Shown here in pieces: positions 46,601 through 59,800 of a stretch of 64,000 nucleotides of DNA. The stretch is from positions 17,372,720 to 17,436,719 of the forward strand of contig NC_133232.1 in NCBI RefSeq assembly GCF_040436345.1, read 5' to 3'. The number at the start of each line of letters is the position of its first letter. The first letter of the stretch is position 1. This DNA comes from Pagrus major (taxonomy: Eukaryota > Chordata > Actinopteri > Spariformes > Sparidae). The notes under the pieces were generated by a model. The model had not been told where the DNA came from. It saw nothing but the letters and a program-made list of their open reading frames with translations, and did no database searches. The position numbers were made by a program, and so were the translations under genes.

Positions 46601-49600
46601 AAGATGTGACATCACCTTTTTTTACTTCATGATAAAGTTTCACTCCAGCTGTCCTGACAATGACCACGTCATGACCATAAACATTTTGTTGTTGTTCCCT
46701 CGCCTCCTCTTTTTCACTCTCTTCATGGCATTGTTTTCCTGTCAAAGGTCACCGTCTTCTCACTGAGAAAGCTGAGTTCAGTTCCCCCTAATATTGACCT
46801 TCGACTACCTTGAAATTCCCACAATGCTATTCAGAGTGTGTGCGTATAGTTGTGTTTATAACTAAAGGAATGTATATTAGGGAATAACATTATCTTAGAC
46901 CTACAAAGGCCATAAGGCTCCTCTGACCTTCCATTGAGGCAGTGGCCTTTTTCAGCTCTCTGGGTGCAGACCTTTAACTTAACAGTGCATTGTGCCTGAA
47001 ATAGCACAATAAATGGCCCCGTCGACTGGTGTTTCCCCCTGATTCTTCATCTTGGCAGTGCAGAGTGGACTCTGAAGTGCTGTCAAAAGCTTGTTGGAAG
47101 CTCCTCAAGTAGTTCACTTCAAGGTCCAGACAGAAGAGAGGAGGACTTGTAGCCAATGTTTTTTCAGAGAAATTGGATGAAAATGGACGTTATGCTCTCT
47201 GATTATGTGACAGGGGCTATATTTGGCACTCCATGTGACTGCAATTAGATTTTGACTTGTGCTTATTTTTGTGTGATGTTTTTAGATGTCTTAAAATTCA
47301 TCAATAACGCACAATATCTCTCTGTATATATATCCACAACAAGGAAATGAACCAAGTCCAATCATTTTGTGACATGTTCTTTAACAAATGACCCAGATAT
47401 TTCAAGCGTCTTGGCCCTGGTACCAGGTTTAGATTCCAGACATTTTTCAGCTGTGATTCAGCTCCAACCAGAAAGAGTATTTTTAGAGAAAAGAAGGAAT
47501 GCTGAAGGATTCCCCACAGGGTGAAGGACAAAAATTACACCGCTCGTGTATAAAGAATGTGTCTTTTTTAAGTCTCTTCTGAAGCATTTCTATGGCCCGG
47601 GGAGGTGAATTCTCAAAATAGTTAGGTAGGATCACAGTTGTTTTGCATTTCTCTCAGCTCATTTGCTTTTTTGACTGTCCCTATGTTTGCTCCTCAACAC
47701 TCTCCAGCCTCTGGGGGGTTCATATATCTGTACATTGGGATAATATATATGTTAATCTCTCTACTTGTAAGGCTCCAAATTAGTTTTGGAGCCTCAGTTT
47801 TGGAGATGTGTCCATCTGTGATGAGGTTGTTGTGACTTTTGTCTGCATTGGAATGCTCATTTACAACACCCACTTAGGTTTAGGGGTCCAGCATAATGCA
47901 ATGCTTATGGTGCCTGCATTACCCACTCTGCAACTTGACCGCAAGGATCTGACAGTTTGGTCAGAGATTCAGTTATGGTGTGTTATGTTATGCTAGTATG
48001 CTAGCAGTTATGCTATGGTTTGCTAGTAGCAGCTAATGTAGCCTCGAGCTGCTAGCCTCAAGCAGAGATGAGTAGTGGGCTACAGAGAGCTGAGCTCAAT
48101 TCTTTCTAGGTCTACTTGGTGGTCTCCAGAGGATGACTCTTACTGACTTTGGTGATCTCTAGTGTCACTAGCTGGTCAAAGCTTTTTTGTCCAATATGTC
48201 TACAATACCTGCTTAATACCATCTACAGAGCATCAGTGATATCAATGAAGTGAGATGTCTGCACAGAGACCAAAGGATACTAAAAGATAACAGCCACCCA
48301 GCCACAGTCTGTTCACCCATCTGGCAAAAGATACAGAAGTATCCACTGCTGTACCAACAGACTACAGAGCAGGCTGCTGTGAGACTCATCATGAACTCAT
48401 CCAAAACTCTCCACCATAAAAAATATGTATTTTCATTGCACAACCCTGGTGTTGTAAATGAATATTAAATAAACCTTTGAAACTAATGACATTCCCATTA
48501 AAATTCTGATGTTAGCATTTAGCTCAAAGCCCGATATGTGGTCAAGTGCAGCCTCACAGAGCCTTTAGCACGGCTGCAGACTCTTACAGCACTGCATTAA
48601 AAAAGTTCAAGGGGCTGTGTCGAATGAGGCACCAGTCAGATCGGAAATGATCTGCCTTAATTTTTTTATTTGCCATAATCTTGAAAATCATAAAAATACA
48701 TTGAGGAGGTTCAGTTTGAGTGACTTATCAGATATCGAAACGCTGTCGAGCCATTTGGTGAACTGTGAAAAAACAAACCTGTATTCTTGGTACAAAGTTA
48801 TATGTGCACTTGCATTTATTTGATTGGCCATCGCCATCTGCAGTTTTCTTAAATACTGACCCCTTGACTTAAATAGAGAACCAGCCGACCGTGGGCATTT
48901 CAAGTTCTGGATGAGCGCCGTGCTGACTGAGAGCAGTGAAAGCTGTTTGTAGCTGTTTGAGGAGTTATAAAAGAGTTGTTGAGTTTTTCCACTGCGGCGC
49001 TAATGGAGGTGGACTCACTGGGGGGGGGAGGGTTTACGAGCACACGAGTGTGTGTTTGTGTGTGTGTGTAGCTGTCTTCGTGTACGTCTCTGTGTAAACA
49101 CACATCAGTCCTGGTGTGTAGCGTCTCCTGGGGTGCCTACCTGACCCTTTACAGCCAACACAGGGCTAATTGCTCAAATAGAGTTCATATGAGGGCTGTG
49201 TGTAAAGATGCCGTGTGTGTAATTTTCTCATTAATATAACACTGTGCAGTTAGCTGTAATGATTCACTGTGGTGCTGTCAGGAGAAGGTAACTGTGAGGG
49301 GTGTTAAACCTGTTTCTATAAAAGTCTTTTTTTCTCTTTTTTCTCATTTGGCTTCACAGGAAAGAAGAAGTCCAAGTTCCAGACGTTTAAAAAGTTCTTC
49401 GCTAGGAAGAAGAGAAAGGAGCCGCCAGCCGCAGGAGCAGACGCCGGGCTCAAAGCCAGCCAATCAAGCGACAATGTCAGCAAAACATCCGAAAATAACA
49501 CACTCACTCGATCAGAGAAGGAAAAGGGCTCTGGGTAAGATCAGACACATGCAGAAACACACATGTTAACTGCGACTGCAGCACCTTAATTGAAACACTG

Positions 49601-52518
49601 ATACAAGATTCTAATACTTCTGTTTGGTTAATGGGGAAATGTGCTTGTAGTTTTTTGACTTTTGCACAAAAATATTCTCAATTCCCTCATAATTGTATTC
49701 ATGTGAGTGTAGAAAAGCCTTCGAATGACCATTACGGGACACTAAAACTCAAGCTAATTAAATCATTTTTGGTGGGTTGGCAGACACCTAAGTTGAGTTG
49801 ACCCACCCTAATAAAATATGAATCCAATAATATTTTGGCAACATCACCTTGTTTTCCAAAGATATTACTGAGCCCTCCACTTACTGGACACCACAAGAAT
49901 TTGAAGGAGTTCGCCAACAAAACAGCCATTCGTGGTTGATACCAGTGACCTCCCTGCAGCCCAGTATTGTTTTTCTACCCAATTTGTTGGCGTTCCTCTG
50001 CCCATTTAGATAAATATCTCCTTTTGTGTGAAAAGGACAGAGACAATTTGAGAAAGGAAGATCATGTTTTAACATCCATCTCCTGGTCTTCCTCAGCTGG
50101 GACTCATGGTTTCCTGTTTTCATAACAAGTATAGTGGAACGTGTCTTCCTGTGGACAGTCTTAATTTCCTTTGTTTTCTAAGCTGTGCCACTTCCTGCCT
50201 TGTCTACTCTTGACGTTTCCCTGTTGTGTCACAGTATATATCTGATTTAATTTACTGAAGCGATTTTGTCTTCCTCCTCGTAATCTTGAGGGGAGATTTG
50301 TTGAAGAAGCAACGATGTACAGAGAAGAGAATATCGATTTACTTATGCCAGCATGCATTTCTCTTTATTTCGTTTGTTTTCTTTTAAAATCTGTGAAAAA
50401 TCACTCTCTGCTTTGTTTATTTCTTCCACTTCCTGTTTCCCAAAGGTCAAAGATCAGCCTGGGCAGCAAGGCCTTGTCACACGACTCCGTCTTTGTTTCG
50501 GACTCATCGGAGGCCAACGAGGCTCTGGGGGCATCTCAAGACAGCATTCATGGGAAAGTGAAATCACTACAGGTAAATACACATGAAATATATTGAGGAA
50601 GCTGTGTTGACCCTGACCTCTGACCTGTGTGTGGAGACAGACGAGACAAAAGAAGATTTGTCTGCATGTTTACGAGTAATAATAAACAAGGATCAAAATA
50701 TGTGTTTGGCTGAGAGGATGTCTATGACCCTGTGTTGTCCTCAGCTGTCATAAGCAGTATTTATCAATAAAGGAGATGATGGAGAAAGACAGAGCGGTAC
50801 CAGCTGATCTGTGCTATATTTAGTCAGACGGGCAGAGCTGGTGTTTATCACAAATACAAGTTAAAAGTGAAGCGCCTGTCAAAGCAAAATGAAGTAGCGG
50901 TTGATGAAAGAAACGCAGACAGACAGAACAAATGTCTGTCACAACAACAGGCTAAAACCGGAAGACATGAGACCCAGACAGACGAGCTGACCTGCAGTTA
51001 AACTGCTCCACTAAGCTACCTACAGAGGAGTGAGAATTAAACAACGTCTAAAAGGGATTTGCTTAAAAAGAAACTTTCTCCTGCAGCTAAAATACAGAGA
51101 AAGGCTCTACTTTGGGTCTGTTTGCAGACCAGACAGCAATCCCACAGTGAGTGTGAGGGAACAACAGACAGAGAGACATGGGGAATAATAATCAATGCAT
51201 TCATATTTAAGAATATTTCACAAGTAGAAGTGTTAAATAGGAAAAAGACTTTGAGAGAGTATATACCTTGATTTAGATAACTGAATTTACTGTAGGACAC
51301 AATCTGATGGACATTTCCTGACCTTAATCCTCACTGTGAGCTGGACTCTGTTTGATAAGCAGGCTGATCGCTCCAGAGCCAAATATAAACACACTATGTA
51401 AGGATCAATATGTTACAGGGTGCATATAAGAACACAATGTACAGTGCTACACTGTAAAGTGGGTCTAACATGGTGGTCACTCTCTAAAGATAATGTAGGT
51501 GTTAGCTTGTAGACATCCCAAAAAATCCCCAAGAATGTTTGACTTGCCACAAAATGTCTGAATTACTTCGTTTTACTCTTAAATTGTATTTTCTGTAAAT
51601 CTTATGTAGAAATAGCAAATCCTTTTATTTTCCTTCACGTTTAAGAATGCTGACTCTCAAACAAACAAAAAAACAGCATGTAATGGTTCCCCTTTCTGTA
51701 GCTAACTGAATTGGAAATGCTAATTGCTTTGCGAGCATATTCACAGTTCACAGTTCAGATATTGAGATATTCATTAAACTCAGTCACTTGATATGAAAAT
51801 GGAAAATACACAGTTGAAAAAGAAGAGAAAACTACTTATCTTATTAAAACGCCAACGTTGCTATTTTTGATGGTCATAATTATCCCACTGCATTATTAAC
51901 AGGGAGACCGGGGGCAGTTGTAACGTCTCAAATTGCTCGAAGCAGAAGCGATGCACAGCCATGAAATTCATAATGCAGATGGTCTTTGATGATCCCTCTT
52001 TGCCTGCCAAAGGACAAACTGATGTCTCATACCTGTCCAAGCCTCTCGGCCAAAACTCATTTTTGAGATGTAAAATCTTTTTCATCCTTTTTTCCCCCTC
52101 ATACGCTCGTAACCTTAAATGTCTATGAACTTAAATCTGTCTAGTTTTGATGATCATTCTGTTGTCTCACACTGGATATCTTTGTTGTTTCTAGCCATTA
52201 CAGTTGCTCCACATGCTGTTACAATCGCCCCTGCACATGGGGGCAGATGTAACATCTAACTTCTTTTCTTTTGTCCTCTCTGTTTCTCCACGTTTTAGAG
52301 TTACTGTAATAACATTAAAATATTAACATTGAAAACCGCAGCGGTCAATGTCTCTCCCTCAATGACTCGGTGTGTGTGCCAGCGTCGAGCCCGGCCAATA
52401 AAAGCTGTATTGTCCTCTGTTTGCGTAGCACCTTGAGTCCTTGTGTGACTGTTACAGGTAGATACGTAACTGCCAGATAACAAATCTATTAGTTTGAGTT
52501 TCTGTGATACCTACCCCC

Positions 52519-52549
<31 letters not shown>

Positions 52550-55500
52550 ACACACACACGCGCGCGCACGCACACACGCACGCACAGCCTAAAATAAACA
52601 CTTTCTCTCTTGAGTGCCAGCTGCCTGTCCTCACAAGTCATTCTCTGTTAATCATACTCTACACTAGTGAGGAGTTGCAGACTTTAAAAGCAAATAAATG
52701 TTAGAAAAACACAAAATGAGCACTCGTACGCACCTTTATTACCCTTTAATAAAGCAGTAGTTTATCAAACAGGCTCACAGTTTTGGCTTCTCTCCATCTC
52801 TGACTACCCAAACACACACAAAACCTGGAAAACCCTTTCACTTCCTGCTGCTGTATCTCCAAGTGTGGCTATGTTCCCAGGTTTTTTGATTCTTTATCAG
52901 GCATTTTGATTCCAACATAGATAAGGCATACAAAGACAAGTTGTTAATTTAATTGTGTTTTTCTGCAGCTCCAGCTGAAGCAGGCCATCAGACTGGGCTC
53001 TCCTCCATCCCTCATGTGTGTGAAGAGGATAGAAGACGCTGGAACCATGTCTGAGGATGACGGCCTGCCGTGTAGTCCACCTGAATACACGACACTTCAC
53101 ACGGCCATGGTGACACATATTATTGAACGGTGTCCCACTCTGCAGCACATTACATTCAGGTGGACCACAGAGTGTGGCGCTAACACTGTTATTCTTCTGT
53201 CTGTGTGTCAGAATCAGGCTGAGAGGAACAGCTCGATCAGTCTGGAGGGGATAGACAGTGATGACGACCAGGTAAACAAACACCTAAGAGGACTCTACCT
53301 TTTTAGCATTGTTTCAAAATTGATTCCACAGAGCCAGAAATATTGTCTTTTTATTCCATACACTCTTCTTCTTCCTTGTCAAAACCCTGCACCTACATTA
53401 CCCACAATGCAACTCGGCAGTCCAGTGAGAGATTCAGGTGTTGTTAAGCGAGCTTGATTTGTTAGGGTTAGTAAATCAGAGGCAGAGCTGTGGACTCGGG
53501 CTGGGAATAAAAACACGTTCTGCTAGTAACTTTAAAGGTTAATTGATAACGGCAGACATTTTGACTTGTCAAAGCAGCAAAAAACCAAGGTCTGAGCAAT
53601 AACGTTAACAATGGCACCATTCCTAAGTAACCCAGTATCTCGTGTGAGCATGCACAATACCAGAGCACAGGAACTGGCTCACCGAGATGGAATGCAGTCA
53701 TCATTAATGTTTCAAATTCCACCTGTGCTTTTCCTGCTTTGACAAGTCAAAGTGTCTGCCGTGAAAAGGGTCTATTCACTGCGGCCGCTACAGTCAACGG
53801 ATTTAGTGACATTAGTTAGCCACTAATGATTGGAATAATAGCCCAATTAGAATAAAAGGCCTCATGTAACCACCTCAATCTGAAGAGACTGATCTGATCC
53901 AGCCTGATCGTAAGGGATTTTCAATTTGATTGAGAGAGGTGGTGTACACCTTTTGATAACCGTTTCGATAGGAAAATATTAGCGCCCAATAATCACGTAA
54001 AGGGTTAATCCACCTGTTTCTCTCTGGTAGCAAAACATATATTGTTTCCAAGAGGGACAAAAAACATTGTGAATGTATAACTGAACAACACCTTTGTAAA
54101 AACTTTTACTAATCACGTAGAATTATACATAAATTCGTAAGAAGTATCACTTACAGTACGATAATAAGTTTTAGGGGTTTGTCTGTTGTTCCCACATTAA
54201 ATTTAACCAGACAGACATTCTTCTGAGAGGCGCTAGATGATAAAACGCCTATAAAAGTTGAAATTGTGTTCAATCAGTTGTTGCTTTGTCCATAAGACGT
54301 ATGCCACGTTTTTAAGAAAACCATGCTTAATCTATTGCTATAATGTTTCCGACAGATTAGATACTTCCCAGCAGGCAGAACCGCTTTTCACATGTCAAAA
54401 AAATTTAATACTGAGAATCAGAATGATTTCAATCGGGGTAAAGAAATATTGTCCATACAGTATAACCCCAGCTAACGTCACTTCTACACTATAATGCTTA
54501 AGTGCTGCAGGAGCCAGACTGAATCCACAACTCCTAAGCTCCAGTACATGCTTCTATTGTAAAACAAATAGCCTCAAAGCAGCATGGTGAGTGAATTCCC
54601 CCTGTCTTCAGCCAAACAGCCATTTAAGTCATCTCTTGGCATGATATGTGGTTTACAAAAGCGTAAAGGAACCTTCAGGCTGTGTGTGATCGTGACATTT
54701 CCTCTCATGTGACTCTGATGGTAAAAACATCTCATGATCTAATCTAATCACTGAAACACCACTCTGGTTCTACATAAAGGCCACCTTCATGCTAATTGAC
54801 CTCTTTCTTTATTTTGTCCCCTCCTCTTTCTTACAGTCTAATTGTCCGTCTCTTGACTTACTGTATGAGTGTTTGTGGTTCAGCCCATTAAATGTTCCAT
54901 ATTCTGCCCAACGACGCTGTCAGTTAAAACAATCCACTGCAGATGGACAGAAAGGAGAGCCAATTCGTGATAAGACAAATGTCCTAAAAACCTCAACTAT
55001 CCACTTAGTCTCGCTGACTATAATGTGTAATGCGGCCTTAAAAGCATAGTCAGCAAAGTATGACAAATGAGCATTTAATGATAGTGCCGTTTTAGCAATT
55101 TCAGAAGGGTTCTGGCCCGTCGTGTCCCCGCTGAAAAGAACCACAAATGGCCAGCTGCAAAGACATGCGAACAAAAACCTGAAAATATCCCTTTTTAAAG
55201 TGCATTCCACACACAGGAACGAGGTCAAGGAGGACTGCAGTGACTTATGAACTGCAGTCGCACCGGCACTTTATGGAGCTTTTCCATTCACTGAGAACTC
55301 ACGACAGACTTCGTGGAGACACAGAGGAGACAGCTCGTCCATATGAGTGCAGACTGGATCATCTGTCAGCTTTATTCTTCAGTGTGAGATTTAAAATATT
55401 CCAGATATAAAGAACATCTTTCAGCTCAAGTTGATAAAACTGCGCTAATCAATATCTTCATATTACCGATGGATCAATGGCTATGCATAATCTGAGGCGT

Positions 55501-56620
55501 CGTACTGATTAACTAACAGAGAACGATAACCCGACTCTTCCTCTGAGCTCTATGCATGGATAAGTGAACAGGCCTACTAGGCACAGGCACAGGGGCCTTA
55601 GGTGTCAGGGGGCCCCTTTGCCAGAGAGTCTGTTTGAAGTGACTGTTAACATGTCTTTTGGAAAAGTCAATTATACACCTACAAAGAAGAAACAAAATGA
55701 ACAAAAAAGAGACACAACACAACTACAGAGGCACACAAGTACCATAAACACAAACAAAGGTACCACAAAGCAACTACAAAGAGACACAGAACTACCATCA
55801 AGTTACACAAAAATGGCACAAAACAGCTACAATGGGACACAAAGGGATACAAAACTGAAACAAAGAGACACATAACTACCAAAACGTTAAGCAAAATGAC
55901 AACAAAGACACACAAACTTACCACACAGAAACATAAACCTACCACCAAGACACAAAATAACAGAAAATGGACAGATAACTTTCACAAAGAGGCACCAGAC
56001 GTCTTCAAAGAGACAGTGGCTCTGCCAATCTGGTTGTGCTCCAATAAAGGATTGGTGTGGGGCCTGTACATGTTTGTACCTAAGGTACATAATCCATCCT
56101 TGGCTCCATGAAGCACTTTGGTTTCCTTTAGTCTAAGTTTTGGTTCGCCCTCAACACTCTCCTTACCAGGCAGCTGTTTTCAGTGTAAAAGCTCTGATAA
56201 ACTGTCTGCACAGCATCTTGGTTTGGTATCCATGCACTTACTGTAATGTCTGTCACTTTGGATAACAGCGTCAGCTAAATGAACGTCATGTTATTTAGGA
56301 CTTAACACTGTCCTGCAGCTCTGATTCATGCACTAAATTCACAAACACAAGAGCATACTGTGTCTGTAGTACAGTAAATATCATGCTGTCATGTGCTTTA
56401 TGTGTGATGCTTGAAGAGGGACCTCAGGGTGTGTGTGTTAGTGTGTACATGTCAGTGGGTGTGGTAACAACCCTCAAGCTGCTCTTCAAACCTTAAATGG
56501 AAGTCTGGTCCCCGACCTCTTCTTCCTCTGTACGTCCCTGTCTCTCTTCCCTTGTCTCTGTTTTTCTGACCTTCTTTCTCTTTTCTCTGGCCATAATACT
56601 GCACGTGTTATTCTACTGAC

Positions 56621-56714
<94 letters not shown>

Positions 56715-56813
56715 CAGAGTGCATTCCAATGGTTTCTCTGGCAGTCAGCGTGTCTGCTTGTAGTTATAGCGTTTAAATTCTGCCTCAACCCGCCTCTCTC
56801 GCTCTCTCTGTCC

Positions 56814-56844
<31 letters not shown>

Positions 56845-59800
56845 GCACACACGCACACACACAGACCTAAAAACTCCATAAACAAACCTCTAGATGTCAA
56901 CATAGGAGACTGTGATCATATTCCTTCATGTGTTACACGATCTCTCAGTCGTTCTATGAGTTTTGCTCGCAATCAGACAATAATGTGAGACTTAAAGGGT
57001 CATTTCACCAAAATCATGAAAACAAACCATATTTCCTGGATGAACTCTGGTGCAAATACTTTTGGTTTCATTTGCTGATGTTTAGAGAGATCCATCTCTG
57101 AAACTTGAGGTTGAGTGGAACTCAAAACATCCAGAATTATATTTGGGAAAACTTAACAGCACAGGATCTTTCTTTAAACTTTAAACAAAGTCTTGGTTAC
57201 ATGAAGCGAGTTGGACCTCACTGTGGACAGTTTGAATTTTGTTTTAGTGGAGAATAGAGCTCAAACACAGAATTGTGTCAACCCAAACTGCCCAAGAATG
57301 CGTTAAAAGAATAATGTGGACCTTTCTTTAGTGTTTTCTGATGGATTAATGAGAAGTGACTTTGTCCAAGGTGAGAGAAGGAGATTCTTCCACAGTGATG
57401 ACAGAGTAAGTGTTGGTCCTGGCGATAAGGACAGCTAATATTTATACAGCTGGACTCCCTCTCTTTGCTGGTCTAGCTGTATTTCCCCTGGTTTCTTCAT
57501 CTGCTGCCTTCATCATTTTAGTGAAAATCCTCTGTTTTGTCGTAATCAACACACTCAACTACACAATCTCCCCAGTGTTTGGAACAAGACTAAGAGCAGT
57601 GACTCAAATCTGTGACACAAGCACCTCTGTCTGGACAGACAGACCTTGTGGATACAATCGCATGTGGCTATAATTTTCCCAGGACACGGGCTGACAAAGC
57701 CCAACTTTTATGAATGGTGCTGACATCAGAGATTTGAGTGTTGGAGACGGTTCTTTTACCTGTATTCTCATATGCCCGAGGGTTACTTCCTCTGATAAAA
57801 CATTTATATTTGTGAAACATCTTTGTGAAACCTGTGTCTGTCTCCTTCTCTTCCCAGCTGTCCTGTGCTGCCTCCAGCAGGGCTGTGAGCCCCCTGGTGG
57901 TTCCAGGAGACTTCAGTCAGCCGGCCAGCCCCTTCGGCTGTCTGGATAACTCTGCTGCCAAACACAAGCTGGGCCTGAGAAACAAAGCCTGCAACAGGAG
58001 GAAACCTGCCAGTGTAAGACATTCACACACATACAAACACACCAAAATGAACATGTAAAGTCTAATACACCCATTACATCTTCTTTAAATGATCATTCTG
58101 ATTTATAACGCGTTCAGCTAAGCATTTATAACATGCTACAGTAGGAAATAATAAATACTGTCAGATAATAAAGTCAGAGATGGAACCAGTGTTCTGCTCA
58201 AAGGCACTTCTGCAGGAGAAGTGATGGCTCATGTTGTGGCTCTGACCTAAAGGAGTGTGTTACAGGATCACTACATCACCATGACCATCAGAGTCTTAAC
58301 TGTTATCGTTAATGTCTTGTGTCCCTGCAGAGGCTGGAGGTGAAAACAGAGGGAGACTCTGTGGTGGAGAAGAAACTGAACATGTCCATAACAGAAGCTT
58401 CGGAGGAGAAAGAACAACAGAAGACAGCAGAAGGTCGGCACATTATTCAACTCTTTTCCATCTCATTTTGACTTTAAACCAGCAAAGCAAAGACTCTGCA
58501 TGTATGGAAGTCTCTGACTGCCCGATGTTAAATATAAATCATGTGGTTGAATTGAAATTCCATGTTCCATCTGTGTTTGCATAATGTAAGATGAAATTAA
58601 AGTAAATCTTTTATTATTCAGTTTTCATTTTCAGGTTTGAAACTGCATAATTATTCCAACATTTATGATTAAAATAAAAACTAATTTTAGTTAAGTGATT
58701 TTAAGTGGTTTACTCCTTTTACTTAATTGCTATAATGAAAAAGAAGTTTACTCTGAAATGTATTTTTTAATTTTCAAATTTGCATTTTAACCCTAAACTT
58801 GAGAATGAAATAATTAATAAAATGGAAATGGCTATTTCATTTTTTTATTTAAAAATGACAATGGGGCCTGACAGGCAGCTAGACTCAGGATAAGGTTAAG
58901 ATTCAAAGTTTACATTTTGTCCAATAAATTTAAATAAAAAATAAAAAAACATTTCAAATTAAATTTCATCGTCATTATGAAAGTAATATTTATATACATT
59001 AATTTGGTTTTGGCAAACAATGCATTTTTAAATATGAAAATGAAAATGTTTATTTGTATTTAGACATCATGCACACACAAATTGACAATGAATCTTTTAT
59101 TTGGTTGAATTATTTAATAAAAAAATTGGCCTCCATAGGCTTCCATATACTTGCTACCACTGTATCATATCAGGTTGATCTCTGAGACCTTTGCTTCTGT
59201 TTCTGATCCAGTTGAAAGTGCTGATGAGCTAAAACCAAAAGTGGAGAGGGAAGGAGAAGAAGATGAGGAGGAGGAGGAGGAGGTGGAGGAGGAACAACCA
59301 CAGAATTTGAGACGATCCCTGTTGAGTGATAAGGAGGAGAAGGACGAGGGTGAGGATGAGTCGGAAGCAGAACCGGATGTTTCTCACGGCCCGGATACTT
59401 CCTCTCCTCCTGAGCTGCGTCTCTCAGAGGAGGAGGCTCCAGATGCCCAGCCCCCGCTCTCCTCTAAACCCAGCTCGAGAGCCTCCTCTCTGGACAGTCC
59501 CGGGTGATTAGATCATTTCCTCCTTGTTTTTTCCTCCTGCTTGTTTGTGTTTTCTCCTTCTATCAATCTGACCTCTTGATATCTGCTTCCAGAGCCACAC
59601 CAGAGCCCCCTGCTGGTCCAAGAGAGTACCTGATGGACCCTCCAGGCATCGCCTATGGAGCAGAGGAGCACGGGGCTGAAAGTGACTTGGTGCTACAAGA
59701 AGAAGAAGAAGATGGAGTCCAAGAAAAGATGGAGGAGGAGAGCTCCTTCTTACAGGAGGTGCTGAGCTCCTTGAAGACTCCCCTGGCATCTTGCTCGTTG

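Larger units (their letters stand above)
44038..49359 (+). other. Intron 2 of the actin-regulator gene
   Basis: No conserved exon found. It contains CA tracts at 45563-45581 and 45667-45711 and the LINE relic at 48.2 kb. A short GT tract with poly-G lies near 49020-49070. Confidence 0.55.
53272..57857 (+). other. Intron 6 of the actin-regulator gene
   Basis: 4.6 kb with a MITE (53.55 kb), a degenerate minisatellite (55.67 kb) and CA/GT tracts. No additional exon is supported. Confidence 0.5.

Noticed and set aside
55564..55948. Open frames of about 90-100 codons on both strands
   Set aside because: They are produced by the degenerate AGACACA minisatellite.
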